A DNA stretch of 64,000 nt from UBA5859 sp041940025 (GTDB lineage: Bacteria; Pseudomonadota; Gammaproteobacteria; UBA5859), in assembly GCA_041940025.1 (NCBI GenBank), contig JBGTSY010000001.1, forward strand, positions 1-64,000. The letters are read 5' to 3'. Positions 8,847 to 16,751 of the stretch are shown piece after piece. Position numbers and translations under genes: made by a program. Below the pieces are notes generated by a model. That model did not search any database and was not told the origin of the DNA. It saw only the letters and a list, made by a program, of their open reading frames with translations. Each line of letters starts with the position of its first letter. Positions within the stretch are counted from its first letter, which is position 1.

Positions 8847-9641
8847 ATGCAAAATCTGGTTCCTATCGTACTCTGTATCGGTGGTTTTGATCCAAGTGGT
8901 GGTGCCGGAATTACCGCAGATAGTGTGACATTGCGCGATTTGAATTGCCACGGTACCGCAATCATGACCGCCAATACGTTGCAAGATTCTAATAATTGTC
9001 GTGCCTATTTTCCTACCTCAGCAAGCTTATTCAAACAACAGATAGAATTAATATTTGACGATTTTAATATCGCCGCCATCAAAATTGGCATGCTCCCATC
9101 GGCGCCAATAGTGGATGCTCTGGTTGACGCCCTCCCCCAACCGCTGAACATACCCCTAGTGCTGGATCCTATTTGGCAGGCAGGTGGTGGGGGCTCATTG
9201 TCAGAACCAGATGTCTTTCCGAAACTGCTTCAACGGCTGCTACCACTTTGTACTTTGATCACACCAAATCTGATGGAATTGGAACACTTGTTAGCGGCGC
9301 TCGATCAAAGCAGACTACCGGCCACCAGTTTAGATCCGACGCCACTATTTTCAACTGGCGTGCGTTCAATATTGGTTACCGGTGGAGAGACCTCTGGCGA
9401 ATATGTTGAGGACACTCTGTACACCCAGGACCATAAACTCTACTGTCACCGGTGGCCCCGTAAGAGTGGTCAGTTTCATGGCACAGGTTGCACACTCAGC
9501 ACCGCAATTTGCGCTTATTTGGCACATCATCAATCCGTCACCGATGCGGTGACCTTAGCGGAAAAATATGTACATCAACGTCTGGATGATCACATACGAT
9601 TTGGCCATGGCCAATACTTTTTAGGATCACACAGAAAATGA
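8847..9641 (+). CDS. thiD: Hydroxymethylpyrimidine/phosphomethylpyrimidine kinase
   Basis: Phosphorylates HMP and HMP-P in the pyrimidine branch of thiamine synthesis. The 264-aa ribokinase-fold protein shows GGFDPSGGAGITAD near the N terminus (substrate and anion-hole glycine loop), a KIGML motif, and the GTGCT catalytic turn near 211-215. The upstream region lacks an obvious strong Shine-Dalgarno. Its TGA overlaps the ATG of thiE by 4 nt, giving translational coupling. No TPP riboswitch (CUGAGA core) was seen upstream. Confidence 0.95.
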   Translation: MQNLVPIVLCIGGFDPSGGAGITADSVTLRDLNCHGTAIMTANTLQDSNNCRAYFPTSASLFKQQIELIFDDFNIAAIKIGMLPSAPIVDALVDALPQPLNIPLVLDPIWQAGGGGSLSEPDVFPKLLQRLLPLCTLITPNLMELEHLLAALDQSRLPATSLDPTPLFSTGVRSILVTGGETSGEYVEDTLYTQDHKLYCHRWPRKSGQFHGTGCTLSTAICAYLAHHQSVTDAVTLAEKYVHQRLDDHIRFGHGQYFLGSHRK

Positions 9642-10252
9642 AGCCACAGGGCATCTATGCCATTACTCCCGATACCCTCGACACTAAATTAATGCTGAAC
9701 AAAGTCGGTGCGCTATTGGATAACGGACTTGCTTTGCTTCAGTACCGCAACAAAATTCTAACCTTCGATGAAAAACGTAAAATCCTGCAATCACTTAAGC
9801 GTTTATGTGATAGTTATCAGATCCCACTAATCGTCAACGACGATTTGACCTTAGCCGAAGAATTAATGTTGTCCGGTGTACATTTAGGTCAATCTGATGC
9901 CAACTTGGCTAGCGCCCGAAAACAATTAGGCGTTCACGCCCTGATAGGCGCAAGCTGCCACAACGATTTGCAGTTGGCACACCAGGCAATGGACCGAGGC
10001 GCAAGCTATGTGGCTTTTGGCAGATTTTTCCCTTCGAAAACCAAACCAGATGCACCCCCGGCTGATTTAAAGACGCTGACACAAGCAAAGCAGCAGATCC
10101 CGCTACCTATTGTGGCAATTGGCGGAATCAACATCGAGAATGCAGCTCAGCTCATTGAGGCTGGAGCAGACTATCTAGCGACTGTTTCGGCGCTCTTCGA
10201 CGCTGAGGATAGTGCCACTTATCTGAAACAACTGAATCAATTATTTGACTAA
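9638..10252 (+). CDS. thiE: Thiamine-phosphate synthase
   Basis: Condenses HMP-PP with the thiazole phosphate to form thiamine monophosphate. The 204-aa TIM-barrel protein has the QYRNK motif (~35), VNDD (diphosphate/Mg site), GVHLGQSD, GASCHN and the terminal AIGGI phosphate loop, all hallmarks of ThiE. It is coupled to thiD by an ATGA overlap. No other thiamine genes are in the window. Confidence 0.95.
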   Translation: MKPQGIYAITPDTLDTKLMLNKVGALLDNGLALLQYRNKILTFDEKRKILQSLKRLCDSYQIPLIVNDDLTLAEELMLSGVHLGQSDANLASARKQLGVHALIGASCHNDLQLAHQAMDRGASYVAFGRFFPSKTKPDAPPADLKTLTQAKQQIPLPIVAIGGINIENAAQLIEAGADYLATVSALFDAEDSATYLKQLNQLFD

Positions 10253-10315
10253 CAGACACCTTAATGTGCATTGCCTTGATAGAATGGCAAACAAAGTAAA
10301 CAACAGGAATTTGTC

Positions 10316-11602
10316 GTGACTGCATCTGAAAATCTGTTTCTACGAGCGCAAAAAAGTATTCCCGGAGGCGTAAACTCTCCGGTACGTGCATTCAAAGGGG
10401 TGGGCGGCAGCCCGATCTTTTTTCAACGTGCGCAAGGGCCCTATCTATATGACGTCGCCGGAAAATCCTATGTGGATTATGTGGCATCATGGGGCCCGAT
10501 GATATTAGGACATGGTGATGCAGACGTGGTAGCCGCAGTGCAACAACAGGCGGCTTGTGCCTTAGGTTTTGGTGCCCCCACGGAAATCGAAATCGAATTG
10601 GCAGAACTCATTTGCCAATTGGTTCCCTCGATAGAACAGATACGTCTTGTGAATTCCGGTACCGAGGCCACCATGAGTGCATTGCGATTGGCTCGTGGAT
10701 TCACGGGGCGTAATAAGATTGTCAAATTCGAAGGCTGTTATCATGGTCACGGTGATAGCTTGCTTGTCAAAGCTGGATCCGGTGCATTGACCTTGGGGGT
10801 ACCCGGCTCTGCTGGCGTACCCTCCAGCTTAGCGGAGTTGACGCTCACCTTACCTTTTAATGATCTTTCTGCCTGCGAGGCAGTATTCAATCAAATCGGG
10901 GCAGAAATAGCCGCGGTCATTGTGGAACCGGTTGCAGGTAATATGAATTGCATTCCTCCCGTACCAGGGTTCCTACAGGGTTTGCGTGATCTATGTACTC
11001 AACATGGCACTATATTGATTTTCGATGAAGTGATGACTGGTTTTCGAGTCGCTTTGGGGGGCGCACAGAGTCTGTATGGTGTCACGCCCGATCTCACCAC
11101 ATTGGGCAAAGTGATCGGGGGCGGTTTACCTGTGGGTGCATTCGGAGGCAAACAAGAAATCATGCATCATCTGGCACCTAATGGCGACGTTTACCAAGCA
11201 GGCACCCTGTCAGGTAATCCGTTGTCCGTGGCAGCAGGATTGACTACGCTGAAAAAGCTCACGCAAGACGGTTTTTATGAAGCGCTCTCCACCGCTACCA
11301 GTACACTATTGCAAGGATTGCAATCAACAGCCGACTCATTTGCTATTCCCTTTTCCACCCAACAGGTAGGTGGAATGTTTGGACTCTTTTTCCATACTGA
11401 ATCACCGATCCACAGCTTCAAACAGGTGACAACATCAAATATCGAACAATTCAAACTGTTTTTTCATGGCATGCTGGAAGAAGGCGTCTATTTTGCGCCC
11501 TCTGCCTATGAAGCCGGATTTGTCTCCAGTACCCATCAGCAAAAACAGATCGACTTTACTGTGGCGGCCGCTGAAAAGGTATTTGCGCAACTATCAAACT
11601 AG
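10316..11602 (+). CDS. hemL: Glutamate-1-semialdehyde 2,1-aminomutase
   Basis: PLP enzyme that makes 5-aminolevulinate from glutamate-1-semialdehyde (C5 heme pathway). 428 aa, normal length. Motifs: SIPGGVNSPVRAF at the N terminus, NSGTEATMSA, the DEVMTGFR PLP-ring segment, and the Schiff-base Lys K265 in TTLGKVIGGGLP. GTG start at 10316 with AGGA 8-10 nt upstream. It is convergent with fbpC, whose stop lies within its last codons (9-nt overlap). Confidence 0.97.
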   Translation: MTASENLFLRAQKSIPGGVNSPVRAFKGVGGSPIFFQRAQGPYLYDVAGKSYVDYVASWGPMILGHGDADVVAAVQQQAACALGFGAPTEIEIELAELICQLVPSIEQIRLVNSGTEATMSALRLARGFTGRNKIVKFEGCYHGHGDSLLVKAGSGALTLGVPGSAGVPSSLAELTLTLPFNDLSACEAVFNQIGAEIAAVIVEPVAGNMNCIPPVPGFLQGLRDLCTQHGTILIFDEVMTGFRVALGGAQSLYGVTPDLTTLGKVIGGGLPVGAFGGKQEIMHHLAPNGDVYQAGTLSGNPLSVAAGLTTLKKLTQDGFYEALSTATSTLLQGLQSTADSFAIPFSTQQVGGMFGLFFHTESPIHSFKQVTTSNIEQFKLFFHGMLEEGVYFAPSAYEAGFVSSTHQQKQIDFTVAAAEKVFAQLSN

Positions 11603-12655
11603 AGAGTGGATGCCGGACTGGAATAACACTAAGTGATCCATCTTGAGTTTTGCTTCCACTTTTTGGCCAGTGGAAAACTCTTCACTACTTGGCAACATAG
11701 CATAAAGTTCTAGACCCTGATCGAAGCGTACTTCATACAAAATTTCTGCCCCTAAAAAGGATCGTTTAATAATTTCGCAGTTCGGGTTTGCAGTGACGTT
11801 TAAAGTAATATCGTCAGGCCTAAACAGCACATCCACTTCGCTGTCCACCTGCCAAGGGTAAGCTCTGTTTCCTTCAATCGTACCCAGCGCTGTAGTCACA
11901 CAGTGGGGCGAGACCATTTTACCGGGGACAAAGCGCCCTTGACCGATGAACTGAGCCACATATCTGTTAATCGGCTCATGGTAGAGATTGTAAGGCGTAT
12001 CCCACTGTTGAAGTTTTTGATGATGCAAGATGCCGATCTTGTCCGCCACCACGAAGGCTTCGTTCTGGTCATGGGTGACCATCAATGCGGTAATGTTTTC
12101 TCGAACCAAAAGTTCCCGCAGATCATTTGCTAATCGTTTCCTCAGCGACAGATCTAAATTGGAAAAAGGTTCATCCATCAATAATAGTTTTGGTTTTTTT
12201 GCCAGTGCGCGGGCAATGGCCACTCGTTGTTGTTGTCCTCCAGATAATTCATCAGGATACCTGTCACCCAGTTCATGCAAACTCAACCAGTCCAACAACT
12301 GACCTACTGTATTTTGTTTCTCGGCAACTGAATGCTGCCGTAAACCAAAGGCTATGTTTTCGGAAACGGTCAAATGGGGAAATAGCGCATACTCCTGAAA
12401 TACCATACCCACACCTCTAGCCTGAGGGGGCTTTTGCATCGTTGCAGTGCCTATGACGTTTCCAAGCAACCGGATCTCGCCAGCTTTCAAATGATGAAGA
12501 CCCGCTATCACCCTTAGTACGGTGGTTTTTCCGCTACCACTGCCACCAAGCAAACAACCAATTGCACCAGACTCTAACTGCAAATTAAAATTTTCGACTA
12601 TCGTTTCATCACCGAAGCCGCAGCTTAGGTTTTTTATATCCAATAGTAAGCTCAT
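11594..12655 (-). CDS. fbpC: Ferric iron ABC transporter, ATP-binding protein
   Basis: Cytoplasmic ATPase that powers ferric iron import. The start is set at ATG 12655 because translation then begins MSLLLDIKNLSCGFG and the ATG overlaps the fbpB stop as ATGA; the longer in-frame extension runs into fbpB and is not conserved. The 353-aa protein has Walker A GGSGSGKTT, the LSGGQQQRVAIARAL signature, Walker B LLLMDEPFSNLD, the switch His (VTHDQ), and a C-terminal TOBE-like regulatory domain. Last gene of fbpABC. Confidence 0.94.
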   Translation of the reverse strand: MSLLLDIKNLSCGFGDETIVENFNLQLESGAIGCLLGGSGSGKTTVLRVIAGLHHLKAGEIRLLGNVIGTATMQKPPQARGVGMVFQEYALFPHLTVSENIAFGLRQHSVAEKQNTVGQLLDWLSLHELGDRYPDELSGGQQQRVAIARALAKKPKLLLMDEPFSNLDLSLRKRLANDLRELLVRENITALMVTHDQNEAFVVADKIGILHHQKLQQWDTPYNLYHEPINRYVAQFIGQGRFVPGKMVSPHCVTTALGTIEGNRAYPWQVDSEVDVLFRPDDITLNVTANPNCEIIKRSFLGAEILYEVRFDQGLELYAMLPSSEEFSTGQKVEAKLKMDHLVLFQSGIHSLV

Positions 12656-14322
12656 ACCGCGGGCTCTTTTTCCAAACTCTGATTGTGTGGCAATGAAGGG
12701 GGACTGGCAGAGCGTTGCATCAATAAATAGACCGGTATCATACCCACTGCCACTAGCGTGATCGCCGGTAACGCCGCCAATTTCCATTCCCCTTCAGAGG
12801 TGTATTCATAGATCTTGACCGCCAGGGTATCCCAACCGAAAGGTCTTAATAATAAAGTCGCGGGCATCTCTTTCATCACATCCACCAATACCAATGTGGC
12901 GGCAGTAAAAAAACCAGATCGCAATAATGGGATATATATCTCCCGCAATATGTTCAATCGAGACGCGCCCAGAGTTTGTGCGGCCTCTGCAAATTCAAAT
13001 CGGATCTTTTGTAAACTGGAATCCAAGGGGCCATACGCCACGGCCATAAATCGGATAACGTAAGCCAGTAACAATGCCCACACTGTGCCCATAAATAAAG
13101 TATGGCTAGAAGTATCTAGAATCAAATTGATAACCGTTAGCGCCACCTTATCCACAGTTACAAAAACAAACATAATGCCCACTGCTAACACAGAACCAGG
13201 CAAGGCATAGCCAAGGGTAGCAACCGTAACCGCATGGTTGACAACTGGAGTATTCAAGTCACGACGCGCAAACGCCAATATTAATGCGGCAGACACAGTG
13301 GCCACCACGGCAAAAAATCCCAACCATAGGGTCCGCGCGATTAAGCTTAAATAAGATCTATCAAAAATTGACTGCGCACTGTCCATGCTCCATAAGATCA
13401 GCTGCATCACAGGCATTAAAAAAGCCAATATTAATATCAGATTGATAAACAACAGTAGTGCGCCCTGTTGTGTTCTAGTTAATACAGCCCGCGGCTGATT
13501 CAAGGCCGGATCACTATAAAAGCGTGCTCGACCACGTAAATGGCGCTCGGTGAATAACAGCATCAATACAAACAGTAGTAATAGGGATGCCAATTGGGAT
13601 GCCGTAGATAAACTAAAATAGTCAAACCAAGCTTTATATATAGCGGTGGTAAACGTATCGTAATTAAAGATTGCCACCGTACCAAAATCAGACAATGTTT
13701 CCATCAATGCCAACATGGTGCCTGCCGCTACTGCCGGCCGGGCAATTGGTAGCGCCACGCGCCAAAATATTTGTCGCTGGCTGAGACCCAAAAGTTGCGC
13801 AGCATCATAGATTGAGTGCTTCTGCATTAAAAAAGCAGAACGACATAATAAATAGACATATGGATACAACACCAGCACCAAAACGGTTATCACCATCCAT
13901 GTGGATCGCGCATCAAACGACTGCGCCTGTTGACCCATCCACTGACGCCAGAGACCCTGTAGTGGCCCGGTATAATCAAACAATCCCAAGTAGACAAACG
14001 CCAAGACATATGCGGGCATCGCCAATGGCAACATCAGCGCCCACTCGTAGATTCGGCGACCGGGAAACTCCCATTGCGTGACTGCCCAAGCCAAGCCCAC
14101 GCCCAAGATCGACACACCGATCCCGACACCTGCCACAAGTTTCACTGTATTCCACAATAATCGGGTGAGAAGGGTTTCTTTTAGATGTTGCCAAATGACT
14201 GTATCAATCTGTATCCAGCCCAATAAAATAAACAACAAGGGGGCAAGCACCATCGCTGCTAACATCAAACATATTGCACCGCTCCAGCGATATGGCTGAG
14301 TCGTGCTCAAATCAGTCACCAC
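12652..14322 (-). CDS. fbpB: Ferric iron ABC transporter, permease protein
   Basis: Inner-membrane channel of the iron importer. The 556-aa protein is a tandem fusion of two binding-protein-dependent permease domains with about twelve hydrophobic helices. Each half carries an EAA-type cytoplasmic loop (DAAQLLGLSQRQIFWRVALP in the first, EAAQTLGASRLNILREIYIP in the second), as in SfuB/FbpB. It lies between fbpA (16 nt upstream) and fbpC (4-nt overlap). Confidence 0.94.
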   Translation of the reverse strand: MVTDLSTTQPYRWSGAICLMLAAMVLAPLLFILLGWIQIDTVIWQHLKETLLTRLLWNTVKLVAGVGIGVSILGVGLAWAVTQWEFPGRRIYEWALMLPLAMPAYVLAFVYLGLFDYTGPLQGLWRQWMGQQAQSFDARSTWMVITVLVLVLYPYVYLLCRSAFLMQKHSIYDAAQLLGLSQRQIFWRVALPIARPAVAAGTMLALMETLSDFGTVAIFNYDTFTTAIYKAWFDYFSLSTASQLASLLLLFVLMLLFTERHLRGRARFYSDPALNQPRAVLTRTQQGALLLFINLILILAFLMPVMQLILWSMDSAQSIFDRSYLSLIARTLWLGFFAVVATVSAALILAFARRDLNTPVVNHAVTVATLGYALPGSVLAVGIMFVFVTVDKVALTVINLILDTSSHTLFMGTVWALLLAYVIRFMAVAYGPLDSSLQKIRFEFAEAAQTLGASRLNILREIYIPLLRSGFFTAATLVLVDVMKEMPATLLLRPFGWDTLAVKIYEYTSEGEWKLAALPAITLVAVGMIPVYLLMQRSASPPSLPHNQSLEKEPAV

Positions 14323-14338
14323 TGGCGCTCGTCAACAC

Positions 14339-15340
14339 TTAACGATAGCCGGCTCGATCCATCAGCATGGCTGCTTTGGTTTGCAATTCTCCCGCGATGG
14401 ATAGATTGGTGGGATCGGCGCTGAAGGTACCCCAAGCGGCCACTTCAGGAACCGGATCCACATGCGGATTCACGGGATATTCTAAGTTGAGTCCTGCAAA
14501 CATTTTTTGTGCTTCATCAGAAGTTAACCACTCTAATAGTGCCAATGCAGCGGCAGGTTGTTTTGAACTTCGGGTAACACCTGCGCCAGACACATTCACA
14601 TGCACACCACCCTCGTTCTTATCGGGCCAAAAAAGCGCAACAGGTAGCTGAGGATTTTCTCTTAGCAATCGCCCATAATAATAAGTGTTAACGATACCAA
14701 TATCACATTGACCGGCGGCAATGGCTTTTAACACAGCAGTGTCGTTTGAAAACGGTGAAGTAGCCAAATTATTTACCCAACCAGTGACGATCTGCTCCGT
14801 TTTGGATGCACCCCAGCGATGCAGTAACATGGCGACCAATGATTGGTTATACACCTTTTTCGAAGTACGTAGACACAGTTTGCCACGCCACTTATCATTC
14901 GCGAGTGCGGCATAACTGTTCAGTGTTTTTGCATCGACGCGCTCAGTACTGTAGACGATGGTGCGCGCACGAAGACTCAAGCCAAACCATCGATTATCCG
15001 GATCTCGCAAATGGTTCGGTATTCGTTTTTCTAAGATAGGTGACGTCACAGGTTGTAGCACACCCAGTTGCGCCGCATGCCATAAATTCCCCGCATCCAC
15101 CGTCATCAACAGATCTGCCGGACTATTCACACCTTCTGCTTTCAACCGACTCAACAACAAACCGGCATTGTCGGTGGTATAGCGAATGCTTACTCCGGTT
15201 TGCTGCGTATAGGTATCGAAAAGTGGTTTGATTAAATGTTCTTTGCGCGCCGAATAGACAATCAGTTCCCGATTTTCAGCTACCGCAGCTAGGGAAAAAA
15301 ACACACTCACAATCAATAAATAACGGATAATAGCGCTCAA
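14339..15340 (-). CDS. fbpA: Ferric iron ABC transporter, periplasmic iron-binding protein
   Basis: Periplasmic receptor that captures Fe(III). 333 aa. The N terminus is a Sec signal peptide (~1-21, cut after AAVA). The mature part starts RELIVYSARKE, typical of FbpA/SfuA/AfuA. The NTYYYGRL segment holds the consecutive tyrosines that ligate iron in the family. The start is TTG at 15340 with GGGAG 8 nt upstream. A Fur box lies about 90 nt upstream, so iron repression is expected. Confidence 0.95.
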   Translation of the reverse strand: MSAIIRYLLIVSVFFSLAAVAENRELIVYSARKEHLIKPLFDTYTQQTGVSIRYTTDNAGLLLSRLKAEGVNSPADLLMTVDAGNLWHAAQLGVLQPVTSPILEKRIPNHLRDPDNRWFGLSLRARTIVYSTERVDAKTLNSYAALANDKWRGKLCLRTSKKVYNQSLVAMLLHRWGASKTEQIVTGWVNNLATSPFSNDTAVLKAIAAGQCDIGIVNTYYYGRLLRENPQLPVALFWPDKNEGGVHVNVSGAGVTRSSKQPAAALALLEWLTSDEAQKMFAGLNLEYPVNPHVDPVPEVAAWGTFSADPTNLSIAGELQTKAAMLMDRAGYR

Positions 15341-15431
15341 CAGAGATCTCCCAAATGGCTAAAACTGGTTTCGGCGATGATCCACTAAGCGATTGATGTC
15401 GCTTGTTAAACTAGGATCTCACGAACGACTC

Positions 15432-15450
15432 AATGATAACAATTATCATT
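15432..15450. promoter_or_regulatory. Fur box upstream of fbpABC
   Basis: A 19-bp near-perfect palindrome, AATGATAA-CAA-TTATCATT. The inner 15 bp match the Fur 7-1-7 consensus (TGATAATNATTATCA) at every informative position but one. It sits about 90 nt before the fbpA start. It also lies some 20 nt upstream of a plus-strand promoter-like sequence, so it could control both directions. Confidence 0.85.
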
Positions 15451-15469
15451 AATATTTGCGATAACACTT

Positions 15470-15513
15470 TTAGCATATTACTGTTCAATGGATATAATTT
15501 TATTGATAATCAT
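15470..15513 (+). promoter_or_regulatory. Candidate sigma-70 promoter with overlapping Fur half-site, divergent from fbpA
   Basis: TTAGCA (15470-15475), 17 nt, then TATAAT (15493-15498) on the plus strand. A second Fur-like half-site, TGATAATCAT (15504-15513), covers the expected transcription start. The spacing is good and the -10 is consensus; the -35 matches at four of six positions. Prediction from sequence only. Confidence 0.5.
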
Positions 15514-15700
15514 CGAGTTATGCTGATACTCAAGGTGCAGCCATGCCTTGATTGACTGATGAGTCGAAGCAATCTCTGGACACCAATAGTTGACCCATCT
15601 GAGCATTATTAAATCAGCGCATCCAGTTGAACCAAAAAACAAGTGGCAAAAAAATAGGCTAATACTCTTTCCGATGTAGTATTAGCCTATTATCGTTTTT
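15505..15700 (+). ncRNA. Candidate Fur-linked small RNA (unnamed)
   Basis: No reading frame. From the promoter above, a plus-strand transcript of about 190 nt would carry two 5' hairpins (TCAAGG...CCTTGA at 15530-15551; GACT-gatg-AGTC just after), a long A/C-rich unpaired middle, and the strong hairpin at 15653-15691 followed by ATCG-TTTTT. This resembles the layout of Hfq-type sRNAs such as RyhB/PrrF, which are Fur-repressed, but no sequence similarity to them was recognised. The separated U-run makes plus-strand termination less certain. Confidence 0.35.
15648..15691 (-). terminator. Strong intrinsic terminator (best on minus strand, possibly bidirectional)
   Basis: A perfect 14-bp inverted repeat (AATAGGCTAATACT / AGTATTAGCCTATT) with an 11-nt loop. 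On the minus strand the stem is followed directly by a T-run (A7 at 15648-15654 on the plus strand). On the plus strand T5 follows after 4 nt. No known gene ends here on either strand, which implies non-coding transcripts. Confidence 0.85.
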
Positions 15701-16156
15701 ATTATTTATTGTTATTGTCACTCGGTTACTACCAAGCAGATTCCCCCCTAACTTATTTGTTTTACTTCTCTGAACAGAGCTCGGTTGCTCATGCTCTGCC
15801 CTCTTCTATTGAGACAAATTCTCTTCATATGCCTCAGCGGTAAGTTAAAAACAATTGGCGCGTTCTAGACAAACCATTTTATTTAGAACACCCCTGACGC
15901 CAATTGTATCGTGCTGTGCCTGTGAACTTCGGATCCAATCCACCTCTATCTAAGGTGTTCGATTTCGAATGCTGCGTCCCCGCGACAGTACCAAGTTCAA
16001 GAAGCTCTTATCTGACTCCCTGATACAACTACACTGCCCCCCTTAAAACACGACTATTCACTTTGCTGCACATGCTCGCGATGCCTCTAAGAACTGTTCT
16101 CATCCCCCCATCGCAAAAGCAGCCGCATCACATCATAGGCCCACTTTCTCTGTCAA
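15692..16156 (-). ncRNA. Candidate long structured non-coding RNA (unnamed)
   Basis: The interval has no credible reading frame but is rich in complementary segments. On the minus strand these include GCTGC...GCAGC enclosing GCGATG...CATCGC (~16065-16123); a 7-bp long-range pair TGAACTT/AAGTTCA (15993-15999 with 15923-15929) enclosing CACCT...AGGTG; a 9-bp stem CAATTGGCG/CGCCAATTG (15898-15906 with 15852-15860) around GTTCTA/TAGAAC; and CAGAGC/GCTCTG (~15770-15798). A TTGACA lies at 16151-16156 and the transcript would end at the terminator at 15648-15691. It does not match 6S, tmRNA, RNase P or SRP RNA as I know them. The strand is not certain. Confidence 0.4.
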
Positions 16157-16168
16157 CGGATTAAAAAT

Positions 16169-16199
16169 CTGCTCTGAATCAACTATTCAGCCAGTTTTT
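16169..16199 (+). terminator. Candidate intrinsic terminator on the plus strand
   Basis: CTGAAT-caact-ATTCAG hairpin, extended by outer CTG/CAG pairs, followed by TTTTT (16195-16199). It would stop plus-strand transcription leaving the 15.5-16.2 kb non-coding block. Modest stem strength. Confidence 0.45.
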
Positions 16200-16751
16200 C
16201 TAATTGAAATCGCAGATCCATTTCCAGAGCACAAAAGTTTAGTGATTAAATTATATTCAACGTTTGAAAATCTACGTCCGTGGAAAACAGCATTATCTCA
16301 AGCTGTTAAGTTAGTTAATTAGATATTTACTAACAAATAATTTATTATTTTAGTTGGTTTTCTAAATTTATCTCCGTTCCCAGCCAATTTCAGACTAGAC
16401 AGCGATCAATAAAATTTTTAATCACTTGAATAATGATACTTATTGCAATTTCGCAAGTAACAGTTGGTGATTTCCTAAGCCGTTCTTTTAATAAAACTTA
16501 TAGTAAAATCGCCCAAATTTTCATAGTCAATCCAACAGCCATTTAAAATTTATGATGATGTTACTTTCTGCCTCACCTACATGCGCGACACAGCCCCGAA
16601 CTACGCCACAGCGGGTGTGCAAATTGCGACACCCATAGAAAACAGTAGGATTAGGAGACTCACAATTGTACACCTCAATAGCAACTACCTATCGAGACGC
16701 GAATAGCATGTCGTGCGAATCGGAGCCAAAAATCGCCGGATACGACTCGAG
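16200..16751. other. AT-rich intergenic region, no gene seen
   Basis: About 550 bp without a supported gene. It contains a weak Fur-like sequence (AATAATGATACTTATT near 16431-16446) and a GGGTGT...ACACCC hairpin (~16612-16635) without a T-run. The promoter of the downstream threonine dehydratase presumably lies here, but I could not pick one. Confidence 0.5.

Noticed and set aside
15554..15568. Hammerhead-ribozyme-like core CTGATGAGTCGAAG
   Set aside because: The sequence has the CUGAUGA box, but there is no room for stem II, the GAAA box is GAAG, and no flanking stems I and III are evident. Taken as chance, within a simple GACT-gatg-AGTC hairpin.
15721..16150. tmRNA, RNase P RNA or SRP RNA
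   Set aside because: None of the diagnostic segments (tmRNA ACCA end and tag ORF, RNase P GAGGAAAGUCC, SRP GGAA tetraloop core) is present.
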